Assembly: GCF_030814115.1 (NCBI RefSeq)
Contig: NZ_JAUSUP010000001.1
Location: forward strand, 310,001-374,000
Reading direction: 5' to 3'
Length of the DNA: 64,000 bases
From: Alkalibacillus filiformis
GTDB taxonomy: Bacteria; Bacillota; Bacilli; Bacillales; Alkalibacillaceae
This document shows positions 37,101-45,413 of the stretch, piece by piece; the stretch's first letter is position 1, and every line of letters begins with the position of its first letter. Both the position numbers and the translations under genes were made by a program. The notes under the pieces were generated by a model that worked only from the letters and a program-made list of their open reading frames with translations, did not search any database and was not told where the DNA came from.

Positions 37101-37703
37101 CTCGGGTCAATCGAAGAGTATGAGCGTGTACAAGAACGTTATGCTTTCTTAACAGAGCAACGTGATGACCTATTAGAAGCAAAAGAGACGCTTCACTCGA
37201 TTATCGATGAAATGGATGAAGAAATGATACGTAAATTCAGTGAAACGTTCTTTAAAATCCAAGAAGAATTCGAGAAAGTATTTAAAGAACTATTCGGTGG
37301 CGGTCATGCCGAATTAAAACTGACAAACCCTGATGATTTATTAGAAACAGGTGTTGATATAATTGCTCAACCACCAGGTAAGAAACTACAACAATTAGGT
37401 TTACTTTCAGGTGGTGAAAGAGCACTGACGGCAATTGCCTTATTATTTGCTATTTTACGTGTTCGACCAGTACCATTCTGTGTGCTAGATGAAGTAGAAG
37501 CAGCATTGGATGAAGCTAATGTTGTACGTTTTGCAGGCTATTTAAAACAGTTTTCTGCACATACACAATTTATCGTGATTACTCACCGTAAAGGTACGAT
37601 GGAACATGCCGATGTGTTATATGGTGTAACGATGCAAGAATCTGGCGTTTCAAAAATGGTATCAGTTAAGTTAGAAGAAACAGACGAAATGATATACAAT
37701 TAA
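34134..37703 (+). CDS. smc: Chromosome segregation ATPase SMC
   Basis: 1189 residues, as expected. The N-terminal ATPase half has [23 protein letters not shown] (Walker A). Two long coiled coils (about 170-500 and 680-1010) flank a hinge (about 510-670) containing [10 protein letters not shown] and [11 protein letters not shown]. The C-terminal half has signature [17 protein letters not shown] and Walker B [16 protein letters not shown]. SMC forms the condensin-like complex with ScpAB. ATG 34134 gives the conserved [17 protein letters not shown] start; GTG 34122 is an alternative. Confidence 0.96.
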   Translation: [1189 protein letters not shown]

Positions 37704-37734
37704 GTTAAGCATTTCATAGAAAGGAAGTACTGAA

Positions 37735-38739
37735 ATGAGTTTCTTTAAAAAATTAAAAGACAAAGTTAGCAAACAAACAGATCAAGCAACAGATAAATTT
37801 AAAGACGGGTTAACGAAAACGCGTGACTCCTTTACAACAAAGGTAAATGATTTAATCGCAAAATACCGTAAAGTTGATGAAGAATTTTTTGAAGAACTTG
37901 AAGAGATCTTAATCTCTGCAGATGTCGGTGTTGAAACCGTAATGGAGCTTATTGAAGAACTTGAAATGGAAGTTAAACGCCGTAACATTCAAGATACTGA
38001 AGAAGTAAAAGAAGTCATTTCTGAGAAATTAGTTGAAATTTATTATGGTGAAGATGACGAAGAAACAGTCGAAGCATTAAACATACAAAAAGACGGTCTT
38101 TCTGTCATATTAATCGTTGGCGTTAACGGGGTAGGTAAAACGACGACAATTGGTAAATTAGCTTATCAACTTAAACAAGAAGGCAAAAATGTCGTCCTTG
38201 CAGCTGGTGATACATTTAGAGCAGGTGCAATTGACCAACTTGATGTTTGGGGTGAACGTGCTGGCGTTGATGTTATTAAACATAATGAAGGAAGTGACCC
38301 AGCAGCGGTTATTTATGATGGTATTCAAGCCGCAAGATCAAGAGGTGCTGACGTCTTACTATGTGATACGGCAGGCCGATTGCAAAATAAAGTGAACTTA
38401 ATGAAAGAGTTATCAAAAGTACGCAAAGTCATCGAGCGAGAAATTCCAGAAGCACCACACGAAACGTTACTTGTACTTGATGCTACAACAGGTCAAAATG
38501 CAATAAGCCAAGCGAAAACATTTAAAGAAGCAACAGACGTTTCAGGAATTGTCTTAACGAAGCTTGATGGTACAGCGCGTGGCGGGATCGTTTTAGCAAT
38601 CCGCAACGAAATGAATATTCCAGTTAAGTATGTTGGGTTAGGTGAACAAATTACTGACTTACAACCGTTTAATGCACACCAATTCGTCTACGGCTTATTT
38701 GGAGATTTAATGACACGAGTTGAACAAGAAGAAAAATAA
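37735..38739 (+). CDS. ftsY: Signal recognition particle receptor FtsY
   Basis: 334 residues with the NG domain: N helices at about 15-95, then G1 [52 protein letters not shown] and the C-terminal [13 protein letters not shown]. The acidic A domain of enterobacterial FtsY is absent, as in other Bacillaceae. It docks the SRP-ribosome complex at the membrane. AAAGGAAG precedes the ATG. Confidence 0.95.
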   Translation: MSFFKKLKDKVSKQTDQATDKFKDGLTKTRDSFTTKVNDLIAKYRKVDEEFFEELEEILISADVGVETVMELIEELEMEVKRRNIQDTEEVKEVISEKLVEIYYGEDDEETVEALNIQKDGLSVILIVGVNGVGKTTTIGKLAYQLKQEGKNVVLAAGDTFRAGAIDQLDVWGERAGVDVIKHNEGSDPAAVIYDGIQAARSRGADVLLCDTAGRLQNKVNLMKELSKVRKVIEREIPEAPHETLLVLDATTGQNAISQAKTFKEATDVSGIVLTKLDGTARGGIVLAIRNEMNIPVKYVGLGEQITDLQPFNAHQFVYGLFGDLMTRVEQEEK

Positions 38740-38778
38740 TTATAGACTTGTTGTTCAAAGCACTTAGGAGTGTGGATT

Positions 38779-39105
38779 ATGCTTGAAAAAACGACGCGAA
38801 TTAATTATTTGTTTGATTTTTATCAGCAGCTTCTAACAGACAAACAAAGAAACTATATGGAATTATATTACTTAGAAGATTATTCTTTAGGTGAAATTTC
38901 CGAAACTTATTATGTTAGTCGCCAAGCCGTTTATGATAATATTAGACGTACAGAGGCTATGCTTGAAGAGTATGAAGCTCAGCTAGGACTCTATGAACGT
39001 TTTGAAAAACGTCATGAATTGATTCGAGAAATGAAGGAAAAACTGTCACAACGTCAATTAGAAGATGTTGAGACTTTATTAGTACAGTTGGAAAACCTAG
39101 AGTAG
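38779..39105 (+). CDS. ylxM: SRP-associated DNA-binding protein YlxM (UPF0122)
   Basis: 108 residues with a sigma-70 region 4-like helix-turn-helix: [42 protein letters not shown]. The family is always encoded between ftsY and ffh or just before ffh and may modulate SRP function. ATG 38779 is used because AGGAG (38766-38770) is 8 bases before it. ffh starts 15 bases downstream. Confidence 0.92.
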   Translation: MLEKTTRINYLFDFYQQLLTDKQRNYMELYYLEDYSLGEISETYYVSRQAVYDNIRRTEAMLEEYEAQLGLYERFEKRHELIREMKEKLSQRQLEDVETLLVQLENLE

Positions 39106-39120
39106 GGGGGACAGTCCATT

Positions 39121-40461
39121 ATGGCATTTGAAGGATTAGCCGACCGTTTACAAGGTACGATCAAAAAGATTACCGGTAAAGGTAAGGTCACTGAAGCTGA
39201 CGTAAAAGAAATGACTAGAGAAGTTAGGTTGGCTTTATTAGAAGCTGACGTTAACTATAAAGTTGTAAAAGACTTAATTAAACGTATTAAAGAGCGTGCT
39301 GTTGGTCAAGAGGTGATGGAAAGCTTAACGCCAGGTCAACAAGTTATTAAAGTTGTAAAAGAAGAGCTCACTGAGTTAATGGGTGGTGAGCAAAGTAAAA
39401 TCGCCGTTGCCAATAAACCGCCAACAGTTATTATGATGGTTGGTTTACAAGGTGCTGGTAAAACAACGACGACTGGTAAATTAGCTAACCATTTAAGAAA
39501 GAAATTTAATCGTAATCCATTGTTAGTTGCAGCAGACGTCTATCGTCCGGCAGCGATCGACCAGTTAAAAACTTTAGGAGAACAGCTTGAGATGCCTGTT
39601 TATTCTAAAGGAACGGATGCTAACCCAGTTGATATTGCTAATGAAGCAATCGCTAAAGCAAAAGAAGAACATCATGATTACGTCTTAATTGATACAGCAG
39701 GTCGTTTGCACATTGATGAAGACTTAATGGGTGAGTTAACCCAAATTAAAGAAGATACTTCACCAGATGAAATTTTCTTAGTTGTTGACTCAATGACAGG
39801 TCAAGATGCAGTCACTGTTGCAGATAGCTTTGATGAGCAACTTGATATTAGTGGTGTCGTTCTAACGAAACTAGATGGCGACACACGTGGTGGTGCAGCT
39901 TTATCTATTAGAGCTGTTACAGGCAAGCCTATTAAGTTTGCGGGTATGGGTGAAAAGCTTGACCAATTAGAAGCATTCCACCCAGATCGTATGGCATCAA
40001 GAATTTTAGGTATGGGTGATGTATTTAGTTTAATTGAGAAAGCAGAAACAGAAGTTGATGAGAAGAAAGCAAAAGAAATGCAAAGTAAAATGCGTTCGAT
40101 GTCCTTTACCTTTGAAGACTTCTTAGAACAGATGGAACAAGTGAAAAGTATGGGACCATTAGATGAGTTAATTAATATGATGCCTGGGGCTAACAAAATG
40201 AAAGGCATGAAAAACCTCCAGGTAGATGATAAGCAACTGACGCATATAGAAGCAATTATTCAATCGATGACAAAGACAGAGCGTGTCGATCCAAGTGTCA
40301 TTAATGCTAGCCGTAAAAAACGTATCGCAAAAGGTTCAGGTACATCAGTTGCGCAAGTCAATCGTCTTTTAAAGCAATTTGAAGAAATGAAGAAAATGAT
40401 GAAACAGATGACCAACCAAAAGAAAGGTAATAAAGGTGGTATGAACCTTCCTTTCATGTAA
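39121..40461 (+). CDS. ffh: Signal recognition particle protein Ffh
   Basis: 446 residues. The NG GTPase domain has GLQGAGKTTTTGKLANHL, DVYRPAAIDQL, IDTAGRLHIDEDLM and TKLDGDTRGGAAL. The methionine-rich M domain (about 300-446) binds 4.5S/scRNA and signal sequences, with GSGTSVAQVNRLLKQFEEMKKMMKQ. AGGGGGGAC precedes the ATG. A terminator follows. Confidence 0.95.
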   Translation: MAFEGLADRLQGTIKKITGKGKVTEADVKEMTREVRLALLEADVNYKVVKDLIKRIKERAVGQEVMESLTPGQQVIKVVKEELTELMGGEQSKIAVANKPPTVIMMVGLQGAGKTTTTGKLANHLRKKFNRNPLLVAADVYRPAAIDQLKTLGEQLEMPVYSKGTDANPVDIANEAIAKAKEEHHDYVLIDTAGRLHIDEDLMGELTQIKEDTSPDEIFLVVDSMTGQDAVTVADSFDEQLDISGVVLTKLDGDTRGGAALSIRAVTGKPIKFAGMGEKLDQLEAFHPDRMASRILGMGDVFSLIEKAETEVDEKKAKEMQSKMRSMSFTFEDFLEQMEQVKSMGPLDELINMMPGANKMKGMKNLQVDDKQLTHIEAIIQSMTKTERVDPSVINASRKKRIAKGSGTSVAQVNRLLKQFEEMKKMMKQMTNQKKGNKGGMNLPFM

Positions 40462-40493
40462 AATGAGTGCGTTATATAAACTAAATTAACTAG

Positions 40494-40528
40494 TAAAGCG
40501 CTGATCCTTTTAGGATTAGCGCTTTATT
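40494..40528 (+). terminator. Terminator after ffh
   Basis: AAAGCGCT-ATCC and GGAT-AGCGCTTT form the stem with TTTTA as loop, followed by an AT-rich tail. Confidence 0.7.
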
Positions 40529-40553
40529 TATTAGGGTTATAATTAAGTGTTAA

Positions 40554-40667
40554 TGGTCAAGTAGGTGTTTAGAATATAAAAAAGATGAAGCTATTGCAAA
40601 ACGAGCAAATCATCGGGTAGAATTGTTTGACGGTAAAGTTAAAGTAGAAACAGTAAGTAAGATTTAA
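40554..40667 (+). pseudogene. Remnant: C-terminus of an ABC-transporter ATP-binding protein
   Basis: The open frame encodes KKDEAIAKRANHRVELFDG and KVKVETVSKI before TAA. This resembles the last 25 to 30 residues of MacB/LolD-type ABC ATPases, where a H-loop region THDxxxAxRADRxxxxxDG precedes the end. No start codon, P-loop or signature motif remains. It is probably the residue of a deleted gene between ffh and rpsP. The rest of 40668-40784 holds nothing recognisable. Confidence 0.45.
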
Positions 40668-40784
40668 TTGTCCTTTGTATTAATAGAACACATTGTGCTA
40701 GTATGAGAACAAGCTCTGAAACTCAGCTTCAAACGGCTATAAAACAGAAAATATAAAATCTATAACAATGTAATGTAAAAATCC

Positions 40785-40813
40785 TTTACACACTTTTGTT
40801 TCTCTGATACAAT
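40785..40813 (+). promoter_or_regulatory. Promoter for the rpsP operon
   Basis: TTTACA (40785-40790) and TACAAT (40808-40813) are spaced exactly 17 bases apart, 39 bases before the rpsP ATG. Confidence 0.7.
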
Positions 40814-40851
40814 CTAAAATTGTGATAAGCAATTTGATGGAGGTGTAAGAC

Positions 40852-41121
40852 ATGGCAGTAAAAATCCGCCTAAAAAGAATGGGCTCTAAAAGAAATCCTT
40901 TCTATCGTGTAGTAGTAGCAGATTCACGTTCACCTCGTGATGGACGTATTATTGAGCAAATCGGCACATATAATCCAGTTTCTGAAACACCAGAAGTTTC
41001 TATTGATGAAGAGAAAGCTTTAGACTGGATGACTAAAGGTGCTAAGCCAAGCGACACGGTACGCAACCTATTCTCAGACCAGGGCATCATGACTAAGTTT
41101 CACGAGTCAAAAAATAACTAA
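40852..41121 (+). CDS. rpsP: Small-subunit ribosomal protein bS16
   Basis: 89 residues beginning [25 protein letters not shown], the invariant S16 start, with [14 protein letters not shown] next. Required for 30S assembly. TGGAGGTG precedes the ATG. First gene of rpsP-khpA. Confidence 0.96.
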   Translation: MAVKIRLKRMGSKRNPFYRVVVADSRSPRDGRIIEQIGTYNPVSETPEVSIDEEKALDWMTKGAKPSDTVRNLFSDQGIMTKFHESKNN

Positions 41122-41138
41122 TAAGGATTTGTGATATC

Positions 41139-41366
41139 ATGAAACCCTTAATTGAAACGATTGTAAGCCCATTAGTTGATCACCCTGATTACGTTGAAGT
41201 GACAGTTGAAGAAACGGATCGTAAAATTCGTTACCACTTAACTGTTCATGAAGATGATGTCGGTAAAGTGATTGGTAAAAACGGGCGCATCGCCAAAGCT
41301 GTTCGTACAGTTGTTCATGCAGCTCATTCGAACACAAATAAAAAGGTTTATGTTGATATTATGTAG
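41139..41366 (+). CDS. khpA: KH-domain RNA-binding protein KhpA (YlqC)
   Basis: 75 residues, one type-II KH domain with the GKVIGKNGRIAKAVRTVV loop (GxxG is GKNG). It acts with KhpB/Jag in RNA binding and cell-length control in Gram-positive bacteria. It follows rpsP by 17 bases and ends at a terminator. Confidence 0.93.
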   Translation: MKPLIETIVSPLVDHPDYVEVTVEETDRKIRYHLTVHEDDVGKVIGKNGRIAKAVRTVVHAAHSNTNKKVYVDIM

Positions 41367-41371
41367 TAAAG

Positions 41372-41402
41372 AGGGAGAGGGTTAAACCTTTCCCTTTTTT
41401 TC
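41372..41402 (+). terminator. Terminator after khpA
   Basis: GGGAGAGG and CCTTTCCC pair (one G-T) around GTTAAA, followed by seven T residues. Confidence 0.75.
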
Positions 41403-41457
41403 AGTTATAAAATAATTTAAGCTTAAGACGAGTTATTTGAATGAAATGGGTGGTCTT

Positions 41458-41847
41458 ATGCAAATTATACGAAAGACAACAGTGAAGCAAGTTGTGACTG
41501 AAGATAGTAAACAGAAACTTGTCGAACAATTTCAAGAACAAATTGCGATTAAACATAAAGAAATTGAACAACTTAATTTTGAAAAGAAAAAATTGATATA
41601 TAAGCAAAAGTTCGACCAACATAAAGTAGAGGAAAAGTTTTCTCAAGAAGAGTTAAAAAGAAAACAGTCGATCGAGTGGTATGAACTTCAAATCGAACAA
41701 TTAGACCAATTACCATTAGGTAGTGAAATTACTGAAAGAGAAGTAGATGAAATTGTTGAAGTATCTGTTGGCGATGCTTACGATGAATTGATCGGTGATA
41801 GAGAAATCGTCGTTGAAGATGGAATAATAGTACGAATAAATAGGTGA
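41458..41847 (+). CDS. ylqD: YlqD family protein
   Basis: 129 residues. An N-terminal segment MQIIRKTTVKQVVTEDSKQKL leads into a highly charged coiled coil (about 20-85), then a small beta-rich tail ending EDGIIVRINR. Its function is unknown. The location between khpA and rimM is conserved in Bacillaceae. ATG 41458 is chosen because the family begins M-x-I-I; ATG 41437 would add seven unsupported residues. Confidence 0.85.
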   Translation: MQIIRKTTVKQVVTEDSKQKLVEQFQEQIAIKHKEIEQLNFEKKKLIYKQKFDQHKVEEKFSQEELKRKQSIEWYELQIEQLDQLPLGSEITEREVDEIVEVSVGDAYDELIGDREIVVEDGIIVRINR

Positions 41848-41853
41848 TGCTAT

Positions 41854-42378
41854 ATGAGTAAAGATTTTTTAAATGTTGGTAAAATAGTAAATACACACGG
41901 CGTTCGAGGTGAAGTTCGTGTCATGTCGGTAACAGATTTCGAAGAGGAGCGATTTGAACCAGGTAGTCGCTTATTCGTCGAAGTGGAAGGTGGAAAGCAC
42001 GAAGAAGTAGTAGTTATGAGCCACCGTAAACATAAACAGTTTGATTTGTTAGTTTTTGAAGGGCACGAATCACTAGATCAAGCTGAACGCTTTAAAGGAC
42101 ACGAGTTAAAAGTAGCCTTTGATGACTTAGAAGATCTAGATGAAGATGAGTTTTACTATTACGAAATAATCGGTTGTGACGTGTATTTAACGACAGGAGA
42201 ACACTTAGGAAAGATTAAAGAGATCCTTTCTCCTGGAGCTAATGATGTATGGGTTGTTAAACGTTCTGAAGAAGGTTTAAAAGATGCTTTAATTCCATAC
42301 ATTGATGATGTTGTTAAAGAAGTTGATATCGACAATCAAAAGGTTGTAATCGAAGAAATGGAAGGGTTGCTTTCGTAA
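41854..42378 (+). CDS. rimM: 16S rRNA processing protein RimM
   Basis: 174 residues. The N-terminal domain has [18 protein letters not shown]; the PRC-barrel C-terminal half has [13 protein letters not shown] and [14 protein letters not shown]. It binds S19 during 30S maturation. Its stop shares a base with the trmD ATG. Confidence 0.95.
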   Translation: MSKDFLNVGKIVNTHGVRGEVRVMSVTDFEEERFEPGSRLFVEVEGGKHEEVVVMSHRKHKQFDLLVFEGHESLDQAERFKGHELKVAFDDLEDLDEDEFYYYEIIGCDVYLTTGEHLGKIKEILSPGANDVWVVKRSEEGLKDALIPYIDDVVKEVDIDNQKVVIEEMEGLLS

Positions 42379-43118
42379 TGAAGTTAGATATTTTAACGCT
42401 TTTTCCTGAAATGTTTAAAGGTGTGTTTGAATCTTCTATTTTAAAGAAAGCAAAAGAGAAAAATGCTTATGACTATCAGTTAGTTGATTTTAGAGAATAT
42501 ACCGAGAATAAACATAATAAAGTAGATGACTATCCATATGGTGGCGGTGCAGGTATGGTCTTGTCTCCGCAACCGATTTTTGATGCTGTTGAAGACTTAA
42601 AAAAGAAGACCAATAGTACCCCTCGAGTTATCTTAATGTGTCCTCAAGGTGAGCCTTACAGTCAAAGGAAAGCAGAAGAACTGGCGCAAGAAGACCATTT
42701 AATTTTAGTGTGTGGTCATTATGAAGGTTTTGATGAAAGAATTAGAACAGAACTAGCAACTGATGAGATCTCAATCGGGGATTATGTTTTAACCGGTGGT
42801 GAGTTAGGCGCCATGGTTGTGACGGATAGTGTTGTTCGTTTGCTACCAGAAGTTCTAGGTAATGAACAGTCAGCACAAGAAGATTCATTTTCAAACGACT
42901 TACTAGAACATCCACATTATACAAGGCCAAGTGACTTTAGAGGGCATCAAGTCCCTGATGTCTTGTTATCTGGTAATCATCAAAAAATTGAAGAGTGGAG
43001 AGAATATGAATCTTTAAAACGCACTTATGAAAGGCGCCCTGACTTAATTAATGAGGATCAATTAACAACTCAACAACAGAAACTATTAAATGAAATCAAA
43101 ACAAATAAAAGCTCATAA
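42378..43118 (+). CDS. trmD: tRNA (guanine-37-N1)-methyltransferase
   Basis: 246 residues, SPOUT fold with the trefoil knot: [29 protein letters not shown] and [18 protein letters not shown]. It makes m1G37 next to the anticodon, preventing +1 frameshifting. It overlaps rimM by one base. Confidence 0.95.
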   Translation: MKLDILTLFPEMFKGVFESSILKKAKEKNAYDYQLVDFREYTENKHNKVDDYPYGGGAGMVLSPQPIFDAVEDLKKKTNSTPRVILMCPQGEPYSQRKAEELAQEDHLILVCGHYEGFDERIRTELATDEISIGDYVLTGGELGAMVVTDSVVRLLPEVLGNEQSAQEDSFSNDLLEHPHYTRPSDFRGHQVPDVLLSGNHQKIEEWREYESLKRTYERRPDLINEDQLTTQQQKLLNEIKTNKSS

Positions 43119-43149
43119 CTTTGTTGCATCTCATCAAAGTGTATGATAT

Positions 43150-43244
43150 ATTATTTTAGTGCTTAAGTGTTCACTTAAGCTTGATAACGATACTCCGCTA
43201 CTGGCGATCAGTAAGAGTGTTAGTTTGGAAGGAGTGAACGAAAC
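43150..43244 (+). promoter_or_regulatory. L19 ribosomal protein leader (candidate)
   Basis: Between trmD and rplS, GCTTAAGT and ACTTAAGC (43161-43180) form a perfect hairpin, and GATACTCC..CTACTGGCGATCAGTAAGAGTGTTAG can form a second stem including CTACTG/CAGTAAG. An autoregulatory L19 leader is known at this position in B. subtilis and relatives; matching to that family is inferred from position and structure. Confidence 0.6.
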
Positions 43245-43589
43245 ATGCAAAAGATTCTAGAGCAAGTCGCACAAGATCAACTACGTACTGATGTACCTGA
43301 ATTCCGTGCTGGTGACTCTGTAAAAGTACACGTTAAAGTTGTAGAGGGTAACCGTGAGCGTATCCAGGTATTCGAAGGTGTTGTAATTAAGCGTCGTGGT
43401 GGTGGAATCAGCGAAACGTTTACTGTACGTAAGATTTCTTACGGCGTTGGCGTTGAGCGTACATTCCCTGTACATTCTCCACGTGTTGACAAAATCGAAG
43501 TATCTCGTCGCGGTCGAGTACGTCGTGCGAAGCTTTATTACCTACGTAACCTACGTGGTAAAGCAGCCCGTATTCCTGAAAGACGATAA
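43245..43589 (+). CDS. rplS: Large-subunit ribosomal protein bL19
   Basis: 114 residues with [45 protein letters not shown] and the basic C-terminus [17 protein letters not shown]. It lies at the 30S-50S interface. GGAAGGAG precedes the ATG; expression is probably controlled by the leader immediately upstream. Confidence 0.96.
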   Translation: MQKILEQVAQDQLRTDVPEFRAGDSVKVHVKVVEGNRERIQVFEGVVIKRRGGGISETFTVRKISYGVGVERTFPVHSPRVDKIEVSRRGRVRRAKLYYLRNLRGKAARIPERR

Positions 43590-43607
43590 GTACAAGTTAA
43601 AACAGTG

Positions 43608-43641
43608 AAAAGAGCTTGACGTTCAGTCAAGCTCTTTTTTT
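43608..43641 (+). terminator. Terminator after rplS
   Basis: AAAAGAGCTTGAC and GTCAAGCTCTTTT pair perfectly around GTTCA, with a further T-run. Confidence 0.9.
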
Positions 43642-43713
43642 ACGTTACAAATACTACATAATACTTTATTTTAAATACTTGAAATGGTTAAGATAGACAT
43701 AGAGGTGATTTTG

Positions 43714-44565
43714 ATGACAATACAATGGTTTCCAGGGCATATGGCTAAAGCAAAACGCGAAGTCGAAGAAAATTTGAAGCTAGTAGATTTAATCATCGAG
43801 TTAGTCGATGCAAGAGCTCCTTTTTCAAGCCAAAATCCAATGCTTCAAGAAGTAACAGACGACAAACAAAAACTCGTCTTGCTCATGAAAAGTGACTTAG
43901 CTGATCCTAAGTTAACTAAACAATGGGTTGATTACTTTGAAAGTGAAGGTAAGTATGCACTGGCTATTGACGTAAACAACAAAGAAAATATAAAAAATAT
44001 TGTTAAGCAAGCAAACGTTATAAGTGAAAAAATAAACGAAAGACGAAAAGAAAAAGGCATTAATCCAAGGTCGTTGAGGGCGATGATTTTAGGGATTCCT
44101 AACGTTGGTAAGTCTACATTAATTAATCGCTTAGCGAATAAGAAACAAGCGAAAACAGGAGACCAGCCAGGTGTTACGAGACAACAACAGTGGATTAGAG
44201 TCCATGGAGAGTTTGAACTACTTGATACACCGGGTATTTTATGGCCGAAATTTGAAGATGAAGAAGTCGGTTATAAGCTAGCTGCAATAGGCACGATTAA
44301 AGACCAAATATTGCATTTGGACGACATAGCGGTATATATATTAAGGTATTTCAAAGAACACTATGCAGAGGCATTGCTTGAGCGTTATCCAACTTTAAAC
44401 CTTGAAAGTGAAGATATCGTTGAATGGTTTGATGCCATTGGTAAAAAGAGAGGTTGTTTAATGTCTGGTGGAATGATCAATTATGATCAAGTAGCCGATG
44501 TCATTATCCGTGATCTAAGGCAAGGTCATCTAGGTAAGGTGACTTTTGATCAAGTAAGCCTTTAG
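43714..44565 (+). CDS. rbgA: Ribosome biogenesis GTPase RbgA (YlqF)
   Basis: 283 residues beginning MTIQWFPGHMAKAKREV. A circularly permuted GTPase: the G4 region (LLMKSDL) comes first, then G1 GIPNVGKSTLINRLA, G2 GDQPGVTRQQQ and G3 LLDTPGILWPK, followed by an ANTAR-like C-terminal domain. It drives a late step of 50S assembly (incorporation of L16 and others). The G4 motif reads M-K-S-D instead of N-K-x-D (see findings). ATG 43714 has GAGGTGAT at 43702; ATG 43684 is an unsupported extension. Confidence 0.93.
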   Translation: MTIQWFPGHMAKAKREVEENLKLVDLIIELVDARAPFSSQNPMLQEVTDDKQKLVLLMKSDLADPKLTKQWVDYFESEGKYALAIDVNNKENIKNIVKQANVISEKINERRKEKGINPRSLRAMILGIPNVGKSTLINRLANKKQAKTGDQPGVTRQQQWIRVHGEFELLDTPGILWPKFEDEEVGYKLAAIGTIKDQILHLDDIAVYILRYFKEHYAEALLERYPTLNLESEDIVEWFDAIGKKRGCLMSGGMINYDQVADVIIRDLRQGHLGKVTFDQVSL

Positions 44566-44613
44566 TTTTTACTATTATTTGTCGATATAAGAGGTAGAAG
44601 GGGAATACACAAA

Positions 44614-45393
44614 GTGAAGAACACAAAAGGGACGATAAATGAGATTAAACAACAGCTACAAAGCGACGAATTAACAGCTGGAGAAATAGAACGGTTAAGA
44701 CAAGATGAACGAACAGGTGTTCAAAAGCTAATACAACAATATGATCAAAAGTTAGAGAAAGAACGCCAGCTTAAAGATCAATATGAACGAATGAAAGTCT
44801 ATGAATATCAATTAAAGTCTAAAGGATACTTTTCTGTAGCTGGAATAGATGAAGTCGGAAGAGGTCCACTAGCGGGTCCTGTTGTGGCAGCATCAGTTAT
44901 ATTAGACCCACGTGACGAATCTTTAATAGGGATAAATGATTCAAAAAAACTGTCTGAGTTAAAACGAAATCAATTTTACGAGACAATTTTAAAGCATGCT
45001 AGAGCAGTTGGAATTGGCATAGTCGATAGTCAGACAATTGATGAGATCAATATATATGAAGCTTCTAAAAAAGCGATGAAACTAGCAATAGAGGATATGA
45101 ACGTTAATGCTGATTTTTATTTGTTAGATGCCATGAAGTTAGAAGGACTTCAAGCACCGCAACAATCGTTAATCAAAGGAGATCAAAAAAGTGTCTCCAT
45201 TGCCGCTGGTAGTGTAGTAGCAAAAGTGACACGGGATCGTTTAATGGTTGAAGCGGCTAAAGATTATCCTGCATTTGAGTTTGATCGTAATATGGGGTAT
45301 GGAACGGCAAATCACTTGAAAGCGCTTGAACAGCATGGGCCTACTCCTTTTCACAGAATGTCATTTAATCCCGTATCGTTATATAAAATTTAA
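44614..45393 (+). CDS. rnhB: Ribonuclease HII
   Basis: 259 residues. A Gram-positive-type N-terminal extension (about 1-72) precedes the catalytic domain: AGIDEVGRGPLAGPVVAA (Asp-Glu), ND-SKKLSE, LLDAMKL (Asp) and the C-terminal NMGYGTANHLKAL. It removes RNA from RNA-DNA hybrids. Start is GTG 44614 with AGAAGGGG upstream. Confidence 0.94.
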   Translation: MKNTKGTINEIKQQLQSDELTAGEIERLRQDERTGVQKLIQQYDQKLEKERQLKDQYERMKVYEYQLKSKGYFSVAGIDEVGRGPLAGPVVAASVILDPRDESLIGINDSKKLSELKRNQFYETILKHARAVGIGIVDSQTIDEINIYEASKKAMKLAIEDMNVNADFYLLDAMKLEGLQAPQQSLIKGDQKSVSIAAGSVVAKVTRDRLMVEAAKDYPAFEFDRNMGYGTANHLKALEQHGPTPFHRMSFNPVSLYKI

Positions 45394-45413
45394 GTTTAAA
45401 AGGCGTGAATGGT

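Noticed and set aside
39801-40208. 135-codon open frame antisense to ffh
   Set aside because: Shadow of ffh; no ribosome binding site or family resemblance.
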